Assembly: GCF_033958435.1 (NCBI RefSeq)
Contig: NC_134138.1
Coordinates: 82,260,298-82,324,297 of the forward strand
DNA length: 64,000 nucleotides
Origin: Carettochelys insculpta
Lineage: Eukaryota > Chordata > Testudines > Carettochelyidae
Direction of reading: 5' to 3'
The notes beneath the pieces were generated by a model. The model had not been told where the DNA came from. It did no database searches and worked only from the letters and a program-made list of their open reading frames with translations. Shown piece by piece: positions 25,200 through 35,774 of the stretch (the first letter of the stretch is position 1; each line of letters starts with the position of its first letter). A program made the translations under genes and the position numbers.

Positions 25200-26287
25200 C
25201 AGGCACTCCCCAAGTTACAGACATCCTGTTTACGAACATCTGCATGTGCAATCAAAAGATCACCTGCAGCCTCAGGGAGGGGTGTTCTTAGGATTTATCG
25301 GGCCCTATGTAGTTCTATTCAACTGGTGTCTGTATGCCTAAGAGTAGCCCCACATGTGTATGTATGAGAGAAAGAGAGAGAGATGATGTTCTAATGATGT
25401 GATTTTATTATCTTCAGTAACACACTAAGAAAATATTTTTAAATTCAGAAACTGGCAGTACACATTGGGGGTTGGCAAATGCCTGTTAAATGGTTTCGTT
25501 GCCACTTGAATAGTTCTTTCATGGGTTCATTGTTCTGCTAAAAGATCTGGCAGGCTTTTTTACTTTTAAGTTAACTAAATCTTCTTGAGAGGAGGCAGAA
25601 CAATACAACAAGGATAGGAAAAGGTGGGGAGACATTAACACCCAATGGTGCCCCAAACTTTCAGATGCTCTATTCAGCTGTGTGTGTTCTGCATATGGGT
25701 AAGGGTGGCTCTGGCCTCAGTGGATCAGGCAAGAGGTACATGTGGCAGCAAGTGGTGCAAGTGCTGGCTGAAAGACTCTGGAGGACAAGAGAGGGATTGC
25801 TCAGCCAGTGGCTGGAGAGAAGCAGTTGTTTGAAGGGGAAACTGATACTTCTCTCCAGACACTAGCCAAACATCTGCCCCTCCTCCTCTGGAGTCCTCCA
25901 GCTGATGCTTATGCTGCTTGCTGGCTCCTGGAGGCTGGGACAGGAGCCAATGTGGAGCCTGTGGGGGTGACAGCAGCCATGGGATGTCTAGAATCCCCTT
26001 CAGAATCTCCATCTACCTTCTCATCCTCTAATGAAACCTGCCTTTCCTCAAGCAACAGCATTCAAAGCTAAAAACCAAAAATTAAGAAAAAATCTTTGTA
26101 CTTTTTTCATTGCAAATATACAGTATTTCAGTTACATTATGGATGAAATAGGCTTTTGTGGGTTATCTTGGGAACCTAACTCACATTTATAACATTGTTT
26201 CTCTGGGAAAATTCATTCCAAGTTCCAAACAACTGACTTGCAAACAAAATTTGGAACACAACCCATTTGCAACCTGGGGACTTCCTG
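25200..26287. mobile_element. TA-flanked TIR DNA transposon, about 1.1 kb, non-coding
   Basis: The left end CAGGCACTCCCCAAGTTACA and right end (minus strand CAGGAAGTCCCCAGGTTGCA) are inverted repeats. They are bounded by TA on both sides (25198-25199 and 26288-26289), the Tc1/mariner-type target duplication. Interior frames of up to 95 codons on both strands lack a DDE signature, so this is probably a non-autonomous derivative. Simple GA repeats lie near 25365-25384. Confidence 0.7.
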
Positions 26288-26289
26288 TA

Positions 26290-28157
26290 TTTATTTTGAG
26301 TCAATTGAAAACGTTTGATATAATGGAATTTGTTCACTGTACTGCAGTAATATAGCTTTGTTTATGAAGAATTATAATTTAGAATCTTACAGTACTTCAT
26401 TTGACTGCTTCATATTCTCACCTGGCACTGCTGACCTTTTAGACAAAATGCGTGCTCAGTGGAGCTGCCTTACTGCTGTGTTGAATCAGTAAACATTGGG
26501 AGCTGAGAGGTACTGTGAGTGTATCTTTCTCTGTACTTGGTGTGATTTCTGTTTCACCTTAAAATTCTCCTTTGTTCTTGCTTTCTACTTTTTATACTTT
26601 CATTTAAAATATTTTGGGAACTCTGTACCATTGCATTCTTTGTTTTACTATCTGATTTGAAAGGCCTGCTGTGGCAAATGCAGCTTTCAAGAATATGGAT
26701 AACAGGTACAGATTTAAATGATGTGTTGTGCTTTTCCATGTTCACTGAAGCAAATTGACACAGTCACTATGTATTCTTCCTGGGGAAAATATTCCGTGTC
26801 ACTGCTTAAGGTAGAGAGTCTTCAACTTTTGGATCTAGAATGATATGCAATGGAAATGCCAAAACTTCCTTGACAAGAAGGCCCTATTAGTCTTGCGTTT
26901 TTAATCTACTTTTGGATCTATTGTCTATGCTTGTGAAAGACAGGTGGCTTTTTATTTCAAAACCAGACAAATCAGAAATAAACGTGCACTGAAATCTGTA
27001 CAGGGTTGGGTTCCCTGACAGTAGATCCTAAGTCTGTAACAGTACTTGGGGTTTCTTTACCATGAAAAACCTCAGTTATGAGATATGAGCTTAGCTGTGC
27101 TGACAGTTCATTGGTCCCAAGTCCAGCACTGGTTTCTAAAAATTCTGTTGATGCTGTTCCTTTGTCCATAATATGGATTTCCAGGTGTTGAAAAAATTTA
27201 ATGCAAAACTAATCCTAACTGCTATGTCAAAGACAGATGCTTTTTTGACATAGAAGTCTTCGTTGGAACAAGCCGGTGCGAGAACTCCTTCAGATCAGTG
27301 CCCAGGTCTTTCCTGGATCTGAAGAAGCAGCCTTAAGATGTTGATGTAGGCTTAGCTTCAGCGTTGTTTCCAAAATTCCAAGAGGCCCTCACTTTGATAA
27401 TACATTAGTACTTTTCTCAGCAGTCCTCATGCACAAAGAAAAGAAAAAAGAAAGTAGAGAGAGAGTGCCAGAGAGCAAGGTCCATGGGTCCTGGAAACAC
27501 ATGGCTAAAGTCCCTCTGAAAGCCTGTGTGGCTGTGCACTGTCCCTTACAAGGAGCAATAACTGAAAAAAACACTGTTGACCCAACAGCATTTAATAAAA
27601 AGTAACTGCTTTTTAAATTTTATTTTAGATGAGCTTTTTACAGCTCAACAGTTGGCCACAAAAAATAACCACTTCAGAAACTCACCAAAGGAGAAAAAAA
27701 TTAAGTAAGCAGAAATGAAAAACCATATAAAACACATTGAAAATTTACAATGGATGTTGTTCTTCTCGCCCAGTATAAACAAATGCAATTATCAAACCTG
27801 GCCTACATTTTATATCCAGCAAATTTTAAAAGGTTATAAAATTTGCCTGGATAAATCCCAGTTGTTCATTGATTTCGTCATGTAGATTAAAGAGAGAGAC
27901 ATAACGAAGACTGGAGAGAGAAAGGTGGTTGCTGTCTCCAGAGGCCTTGTGATCCACTTTCATAACCAGTACAGGAAATGTGTAGCAGACAAAGTTTAAA
28001 AACAGGCCACTTTTAAGCTATGGATATCTTCATCTGCTGAGCCACTTGAGGAGTGGTTTCTGAGTTTAAGGCCCATCCTTTTCTCAGACCACAATGTGGC
28101 TGATTTGGTTAGGAGACAACTCGTAGTAAATCTCAGGTCCTTCTCAGTGGATACTAA
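26290..28157. other. Intron 3, proximal part, nothing recognised
   Basis: AT-rich, with scattered short frames on both strands and a purine-rich stretch at 27425-27475. No exon-like frame in the correct phase with splice sites was found. I could not name a repeat here. Confidence 0.5.
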
Positions 28158-28363
28158 GGCTACGGCTACACTTACCTGAAGGTTGACAGTATGCAATTAC
28201 ATACCAAAAATTGACTTTACAGCCATCAACTTCCGTGCCTGTCTTTATAACAGAAGGTCGACGGGAGCACTCCTCCCTTCAAGCTTTCTTATTCCTCGTG
28301 GCTTGCAAGGGTGTGCAAAATGGAGCCATCGATCTATCTTCTACCATAAGTGTAGATGTAACC
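28158..28363. mobile_element. Short MITE with GGCTACGGCTACACTT termini
   Basis: The left end GGCTACGGCTACACTTACC and right end (minus strand GGTTACATCTACACTTATGG) form inverted repeats of about 18 bp with mismatches. The element is 206 bp and its interior contains TTGACTTTACAGCCATC and GGTCGACGGGAGCAC. The termini belong to the same general class as the other MITEs here. Confidence 0.6.
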
Positions 28364-28768
28364 TCAGATGGCGAGACCTGTAGATCTCAGTTTGTGTCTT
28401 TCATCACACTGAACTTAAAACTCTGGTATTTATAAAATTACTTTTAAGTAGAGCTGCACTTTAAACATGCTTGTTTGATTACAAAATAAAATATCACTAT
28501 AGGAAAGACTGAATTAAGAGCTCCACAAAAATCTTCATCAATAGAATTGTCAAAATAGTTCTATATACAAAAAAATGAAATGATAAAATTTGGTCTTTTA
28601 AATACTCAGTAGAAAGAAAAGGTTTAGAGCCAGACTATTTAGAGTAAACAAAACTAGATATACAACAGTTTTTGGATCTAATTTAACAGCTGTGCTGTTC
28701 TTTCTACTGAAAATTCCCTTTATTTAATGGGAAGAAGGATTCTTTTGAAGATGGGGTTTTCTTTCGAA

Positions 28769-28931
28769 AGAGCAGCATCTACACTGGCTTTCTTCTTTCG
28801 AAAGAAGCTCTGTCAAAATTAGAATATGCAAATGAAGTGTCAAATATGCAAATTTATACCTCATTTGCATTTTCAATTCACCTCATTTTCATGCCTCTTT
28901 TGAAAGAGGAGTGCAAATGTAGATGCACCCA
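28769..28931. mobile_element. Short MITE-like inverted repeat
   Basis: The end blocks AGCATCTACACTGGC and (minus) GGTGCATCTACATTTGC face each other around an interior with CTTTCGAAAG palindromes and repeated AATATGCAAATGAAGTG/ATACCTCATTTGCAT arms. Its edges are uncertain by about 10 bases. Confidence 0.5.
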
Positions 28932-28977
28932 TGGCTTCATACACCTGCATATGATGCAGTTCACCAAGGCTATGTCT

Positions 28978-29361
28978 ACACTAGCCCAAAACTTCAAAAT
29001 GGCCATGCATGTTCAGCACCTCATTAGAATGCCAGCAGCTGTGGCACTTCAAAATTGATGCGGCTCGCCACTGTGTGGCTCATCCAGACGGGGCTCCTTT
29101 TCAAAAGGATCCTGGCAACTTTGAAATCCCCTTATTCCTAACAGCAGATAGGAATAAGAGGATTTCAAATTTGGTGGGGTCCTTTCGAAAAGGAACCCCA
29201 TCTGGACAAGCCGCATGGCGGTGAGCCGTGTCAATTTCGAAGTTCTGCGGCTGCCGGCATTCTAATGAGGCACTGAATATGTATTTCAGCACTTCATTAG
29301 TAACCGGCGAAATGGCCATTTGCATGGCCATTTCGAAGTTTTGGGTAGTATAGACACAGCC
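28978..29361. mobile_element. Foldback MITE, family 1, copy 2
   Basis: Same family as 14190-14625 and 39298-39682. It starts GGCTATGTCTACACTAGCCC and ends with the complement of GGCTGTGTCTATACTACCC. The two arms pair nearly throughout, with the loop near AACAGCAGATAGGAATAAG. The left arm is about 50 bp shorter than in copy 1, because the block around the first CTAATGAAGCGCT is deleted. Confidence 0.82.
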
Positions 29362-29406
29362 TAATACAGGTCTGTGCTCCATACCAGTATGGTTGAAATC
29401 ACTGAA

Positions 29407-29730
29407 CAGGTTAAATCTCTCTAACCAGGAAATCTCTCATCCAGCAAACTCTGTAATCTGTCCTGAGTTTAGTTAGCTGGGTAACTGTATCATGTGTGTG
29501 GCCATATTTCCTGTGGTCCCATAAGGTTTGTTTCCAGCCCCCATTCCTGGCTCTCAGTCTTCCGTGCTGTTATTTAGCTGTAATTTACCTCTAAATGTCA
29601 TATAAGTTCCCAGTTAACAGTGGAAGTGTTGGTAATGCTGTTAGACAATATAACTTCCAATAGTCTGGCAAATTCACTTGTCTGGCACCAGTCATGTATT
29701 GAGGGTGCCAGATTAGAGAGGTTCATCCTG
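29407..29730. mobile_element. TA-flanked TIR repeat family, copy 1
   Basis: The ends CAGGTTAAATCTCTCTAACC and (minus) CAGGATGAACCTCTCTAATC are inverted repeats next to a TA dinucleotide. The interior carries TTCCTGTGGTCCCATAAGG, TTTAGCTGTAATTTACCT and AGTGGAAGTGTTGGTAA. These are shared with copies at 49796-50103 and, inverted, at 62261-62545. It is about 0.3 kb and non-coding. Confidence 0.8.
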
Positions 29731-29732
29731 TA

Positions 29733-29966
29733 CCTTCTCAGTAGATAGTAGCCACTGTTCCACCAGAAGACCCCCTTCAGGTGTGCAGTAGAGTAGTCTT
29801 CCCTGTATTTCTGTCAACCAAGAAGCTGGTGACAGATGTTTTCACTTATAAATGGGAAGAGTTCATCTAGATCAATTTCAGACTTAGGGTAAGTTATCTC
29901 TCTCGTCAAATTTGTCTGCTTATAACTGTCCTGGAATTCTGAGACGTCTATTTGGCATGTGAAAAT
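29733..29966 (+). mobile_element. DIRS relic D, left fragment (RNase H region)
   Basis: Decayed + frames correspond to the RNase H region of the intact DIRS. The key alignment is LLITVLEF-DVYLACENIF against its HINILELRAVFNACRHF. The sequence stops at about 29966, where DIRS B begins, and the very next RNase H block of this copy resumes at 46705, right after B ends. The upstream part of D is missing; it begins next to the TIR repeat ending at 29730. Confidence 0.6.
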
Positions 29967-32703
29967 ATTTTTCTTTCTGCATCCAGTGGTGTCCCTGTGG
30001 GTGCTCCACTTGGGTCTTGGTGAATGTCTGCACCGGGGATCAGAGATTTTGCAGAGCAGTGCCCTTTGCGCCATGCCTGCGAAATCAGTGTCTCATGCTC
30101 CTGTTGTTCTGTGGAGTGTGCATGCAGTGCAAGCCCTGTTCATTCCTTTTCAACGGTACCTGGCTGAAGATGGAGCTCAGAGCAGCACTCTTCTTCCTGA
30201 GAGGAAAAACAGAAATCTATTATTAGTCTTAAGCTTTTGCCTCATACTTTAACTCAGTTTATCTTATTTCAATGCTTGCTATGCTTAGAAAAAAAAAGTG
30301 GCAGCTGCAGTGGCAGTGGCTTTTTTCTTTTCAGCATAGTGGGTTTGCCCAGCTTTAAAAGATGCGATTCATGCAGAGACTCAGTGCCTACCTCTGATGG
30401 CCATGCCTCATGTGTCAAATGCCTTGGGGGAGTCTCATGCAGCACATAAGTGCCTTCATTGCCTGGATCTGACAGCTGGGCCAGAAAAGACCGTGAAATG
30501 CAGCTTAAAACAATACTCTGGGAAAAGGCTCTTCCACCATCAAGGAACAAACCAGAGGAGGCACGAGCAGTGCAAAAACCCTCTGATAGAGCAGATTCAT
30601 CACCCCGCAAAGGCTGTCAAGCTTCAAAGGCTTCCCTGGCATGCTCCTTATCAGCACTGCCCAGAGCCTTTTATTGCTGGTGCCATCAGTCTCTGGCACC
30701 ATGGAGAAACACAAGTCAGCATCAGCCAGGAGAACTGAGACTGAAGCTAAACTTGTGACACTGACTGGTATCACTGAGGCAGCAGCTTCCAGGAAGTCGC
30801 ATATGCCTCCACCAATCACTCCTGCGAGCTCTCCCTCTGTGCCCAAACAACCGGCACTGCAGCACAAAACGGCAATGCACAAAATGTGGTACCAATTAAA
30901 TTCTTCTCGGCCTGACACAAGAATGGCGTGCAGGGACACACTAATATGCCACAGGATTCCCCCCACTCACCTATACTACTATCCCCAAAATCTGAATATG
31001 GTAGCAGGCATAGGAGAAGGTTCTCATCAGGTCATCTCCTTCTCCATCACTGGCTTTCTGGCATTCATACAGGGACCATTCCCTTCAGCATCATCCCATT
31101 TGGCCCAACCAACTGTGAATGTATCCCCCCAAGTCAATTTCCGCCTCAGTGGAGCCCCTGGGATGCATGGCAGGGACACCGACTACATCCTTCTCATGGC
31201 TACTATTCAAGATACAGAGCCTCTAGCATCTTAACAACAGCACATTCCAGATGCTCATCCACATTCTCTGCCCGCTCCCCCTCCTTCAGTAATGTCTCGA
31301 GTGGGTTTTAATGAACATGATAACTTACCTCACTCAGATTCGGAGAGCTCCTCACCTGGACCGAGATCCAGGGAGGACAAAGCAGTATTCCAGATTTCAC
31401 CTTCTCTACCATCAGATGACCTGAAACAATTTCAGGAATTATTTAAACAGGTAGCCAAATCACAAGGTATCACATTACAAGAGGTTCAAGACAAATAATA
31501 AAGATTATTTAAAATAATAAATTGTAAATTGTTGCAACCCACAACAGCATCCTCAAAGATAGCTTTACCCCATCAACAAAGCTATCCTTGAACCTTCAGA
31601 TGCTCTGTGGCAAAACCCAGCCTCTGTTCCAACCACAAACTGCAGAGAGGGCAGAAAATATTTTGTCCTTGAAAAAGACATGGAATTTCTCTTTGCTCGC
31701 CCACAGCCAGACTCACTGGTGGTGGGGGGGGTGGATTTTGTGAATCACAAAGCTAAGAACCCACAGTTTAAATCTATGCCCAGTGATGAACACAAATGGC
31801 TAGACACCTTTGGCCACAAAGTGCATTTTTCTGCCACTCCAGTTCTCTATATCAAATTATACAGCTCTTCTGGCCAATTATGGTCACGCCACTTATGCCA
31901 AATTACAACACCTGCTACAGGACTGCCCTGACAACAAAAAACCTCTCCTCCAATCCATTATAAAGGAAAGTTTATCAGTAGCGAAAACAGCTTTCCAGTC
32001 AGCTCTGGCTGTTGCAGACATGGCAGCTAGCGCCACTGTCGTAATGCATAGGACCTTGCGGCTGCACTCATCAGGCATCCCAAGAGAACTGCAAGCAAGG
32101 GTGGAGGATCTCCCCTCTGACAGAAAACGCTATTTGCTGGTAATACAGACAAGATCCTACTGAGGGATTCTCACATGACACTTCACATTCTGGGGATGTA
32201 TACCCCACCCAATAAGAAATGTAAATATACTCCCTACCAAAGGCCTAGGAACTATAATTACAGCTACTACAGGGAGCAGTAGAGGCCATATGATAACAGG
32301 CCCAAGCAATGTTTTAACAGGAGGAGGACAAAGCAAAACCACTCCTCCACAAATCAATCCACCTCTCACAAACAACAAATATAAAGTTTTGGTTGGGAGT
32401 CTGAGTGACCACCTCACAGTTCCAATGCACTCAAATGCCACCTTCCATTACTGCCTGAGACCATTTTACCAACAATGGTCCCAAATTACCACAGATGAAT
32501 GGTTTTAGAAATTATCAGATTGGGTTATACAATCCCCTTCACATCCATACCCCATAACCAACCCTCTTCTCTTTTCAGGGACCCCTCTCATGAGCCCGTA
32601 TTACAGGCACAGGTACAAAAGTTTCTCACCTTAGGGGCAGTAGAACCTGTCCCCAAAGAACACCAAGTGAAGGGGTTCTACTCTAATTATTTTCTCACAG
32701 CCA

Positions 32704-32755
32704 AAAAAAAAAGCAAAAAACCAACGAACCAACCAAACAAAAACAAAACAAGGGG
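32704..32755. repeat. A-rich low-complexity expansion inside DIRS B
   Basis: An A-rich tract with AACC and AAAAC repeats sits exactly where DIRS A has a short lysine-coding run in its RT (EKKTGG). It looks like local slippage expansion in the dead copy. Confidence 0.6.
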
Positions 32756-33039
32756 ATAGAGACCAATCCTCCATCTCAGGGAATTCAGCAAATTCATTCA
32801 CATCACAAAATTCAGAATGGTGATCTTGACAATCATCATACCTGCACATAACTATCCATCCATCCCACAGGAGATTTCTCAGATTTATTGTGGGCCAAGA
32901 CCGTAATAAGTACAGTATCAAGAATTTTCAAAAACTCTAGCCGTAGTCATGGCATTTCTCAGAAGACAAAATGTCGTCATCTTCCCCTGTCTCAACAATT
33001 GTCTAATCAAGGGCTCTACGGACCAACAAACCACTATTC

Positions 33040-33201
33040 TTCTTCGAGTGTCCCCGTGAGTGCTCCACAATAGGTGTCGGGCTTGCCCGGCGCTGCAGAT
33101 CAGATCTTCCAAGCAGTTTCTGCCGGACCGCGCATGCGCCGGTGCGCGCCGCTCCCTTGCGCGCTCCTGGCCACATGCGCAATCCGGTCCCCGCCAGTTC
33201 C
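33040..33201 (+). repeat. Left inverted terminal repeat of DIRS A
   Basis: This is the inverse complement of 38957-39121 over about 162 bp with scattered differences, for example TTCTTCGAG-TGTCCCC here against TTCTTCGAGATGTGTCCCC in the right copy. It is GC-rich, contains CGCATGCGCCGGTGCGCGCC, and is likely to contain the promoter. The outermost TTC repeats from 33037 also belong to the element. Confidence 0.93.
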
Positions 33202-33524
33202 TCTTAACCGCCGTCGGCTGCAGACGGAATCCGACTAGGCTACGACCAAGTTAGCGTATTCAATGGTTTTAACTGTTTTTTCTTTAAAGTTTTCAAGTTC
33301 TTAGGCTACTGTTAAGTTAGCCAGTTGTTATTTTCAAAAAAAAAAAAAAAAAAAAGAAACAACAAGCGGGATGGCATTCAGTCCAGTCCTAGTAACAAGC
33401 GGAACACCGGAGGCCAGGAGCCTAGGGCCATTAGCCCTCCTGCCGTGGCAGGCCATCGGAGAGGGGGAAAAACAGCACAGAGAAGGTGCTAAGTACCCAT
33501 TAACAACTGAAAGACTCACCAACA

Positions 33525-35774
33525 ATGTCCTCTTCAGGATTTAAGAAATGTGAGTCCTGCCGAGAGGCAATGCCAGCATCTGATGGGCACAGTCTCTGCA
33601 TAAGGTGCCTGGGGGAGTCCCATGTCATGCAGAAATGCTCTTTCTGTGCAAAATTAACAGCCAGAGCAAGGAAGGACAGGGAGATGCGGGTTTAAATGCT
33701 GCTATTCGACAAGGCCCTCCAGCCAGACGTGCCGGAGCGGCCGCAGCAGGAGGGACCCTCCGGGGCCCATAAAAGGAAAGCCGCCTCCCTCACCCCATCA
33801 GCGCAAAAACGGAGGAAAGCCTCCCCAGCCCGATCCCTGCCGGCAGCAACAGCGAGCGGGACGGGAGGAGCGCGCAGCCCCCAGCCGCAGCAACAGCTGA
33901 TCGGCGGCGGCACGGAGAGCCACGTGGAAGCGGCTCAGCCTCCGATAATCAGCCAGCCGCCCCGCACCGCAGGCAGGGCGGCGGCTAAACAAGCGCCGGT
34001 ACCGGCGGCACCGCAAGCAGCGGCACCGACCCCCGGGGAACCGGCGGTGCAGAGCGCGCAGGCACGCAGCCTGCAGACACCGGAGGACACCGCCTGTGCG
34101 GCACCGCCCATGAGCGTGCCGAGCATGGCGCGGATGGGGCCGAGATCCCCTACACGTCAGGGGGCGGAGTTACCTCCTCAAGGGAGGGGGAAGGCTGCAC
34201 ACAAAACGAGGCACCGCAGCCCCTCTCCAGACAGGGCTGCAGAGTTGCTTTCTCTCAGCCCTCCGCTTATGCTGCAGACTCCAACCAGAAGGCAGGAGTC
34301 CCCCCTAGCCTACCCGGAGCCCCCATCTCCATTTTTACAACCAGCCTCGCCCTGGCTGGGACCACCTTCACCCTTCCTGGGGTTTGAGCCGCTGGAATGC
34401 TATCACAAATCGCTCTCTCCAGTGTCCCAGATCTCTCGACGATCTCGCTCCCCCAGACGCAGAGGGTATGCACCAAGGGAGTGGTCTAGGTCACCTTCCC
34501 AAGAACAGTGTCTATACTGCCATGGTCGCCCCTATCACGCGGGGCATAGACACCATCGGCAATCTACCAGGGAAAGATCCCCACAGATGGTCCCGTATCC
34601 CCGAGGGCAATCGCGAACGGGGACAGAGACTCAAGTATCTCAGGGGGAACTGGTTATGGAACCCCGAGATTTTCCCTTGCAAGCTTCCAGCGAGCGGATG
34701 TACCATCACCAACAGGAACCGGAAGGGTCCAGAGAGGCGTACCCTAGTGGTTCCTCGCTCTCCTCCCCGGACGAGGCTACGGCCCCAGGGGACGTCCATC
34801 CTCCGGACGATCTCAAACAGTTTCAAGAGCTGTTTAAGAGGGTGGCCTTCACGCAAGGCATCCAGACAGCAGAGGTGCAAGAGAAACACCATAAGCTCCT
34901 CAAAAATCTGAGACCTCCGGCCTCCTCCAAAATAGCAATACCGCTTGATGAAGCAATCTTGGAGTCCGCCACTATGATATGGCAGACCCCTGCGACTATT
35001 CCGCCTGTCCACAAGAGAGCAGATAAGAAATACTTTGTGCCGGCAAAGGGCATGGAGTTCCTGTTCAGCCACCCACAGCCAAATTCCTTGGTGGTGGAGT
35101 CATCGCAACAAAGATCAAAGACATCTCAATTCAAGACAGGGGGAACAGACAAAGATGCTAAGAAGCTAGAGCTGTTCGGCAGAAAGGTCTACTCCTCCTC
35201 CATTCTACTGTTGCGAATGGCAAATTACGCAGCGCATTTAGCGAACCATAATTTCGACAACTACACTAGGTTAACCTCCCTCATGGACTCGCTTCCAGAG
35301 GACAAGAAACCGGTGCTCAAGGCCATTGTGCAAGAAGGCTACGCGGCCTCGAGGACGGGAGTTCAGATCGCCCTGGATGTTGTGGACACAGCAGCACGTT
35401 CCACAGCTACGGCAGTGGTGATGCGAAGGGAGTCCTGGCTCCAGACTTCGGGTATACCGAGGGATCTGCAGGCAAAGATAGTCGATCTTCCCTTCGACTC
35501 GCAGAAGCTGTTTGCTGAATCAACAGACTCGGTCCTTCATTCCAGTAAAGATTCGAGAGCCGCACGTAGGACCCTGGGGATTTACATCCCTCCATACAGA
35601 AAGAAAAAGTACTACCCTCAACAAAGACGGTACCAGTACCAGCAACAGCGTCCCCAGGACCACAGGGGTTACGAGCAAGGGCGACATCAACAGCACCAGC
35701 AGTACAGAACTCCCAGGCGACGTTCCCAACAGAGCCGTGCGTCCTCGGGGCAGGGCCAAAGGCCACAAGTTTGA
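33525..35774 (+). pseudogene. DIRS A gag-like ORF1 with one in-frame stop
   Basis: An ATG at 33525 opens a frame that begins with a Cys-rich motif (KKCESCREAMPASDGHSLC, then C-x2-C twice more, residues about 6-45). The frame meets TAA at 33693-33695 and continues in the same frame at once with ATG at 33696 for a further 692 codons. The downstream part is proline/serine/arginine-rich with SRRSRSPRRR-like RS stretches. It has a conserved block PDDLKQFQELFKRVAFTQGI (shared with DIRS B) and a basic tyrosine/glutamine-rich tail (residues about 625-692 of the long part). It presumably packages the element RNA. B has a lysine codon where this copy has the stop, so a point mutation is the likely cause. 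Reinitiation or readthrough is an alternative. Confidence 0.8.

Noticed and set aside
34384..35072. Frames of 175-186 codons in other frames and the opposite strand across the DIRS gag
   Set aside because: They are shadows of the gag-like ORF with no homology to other DIRS copies.
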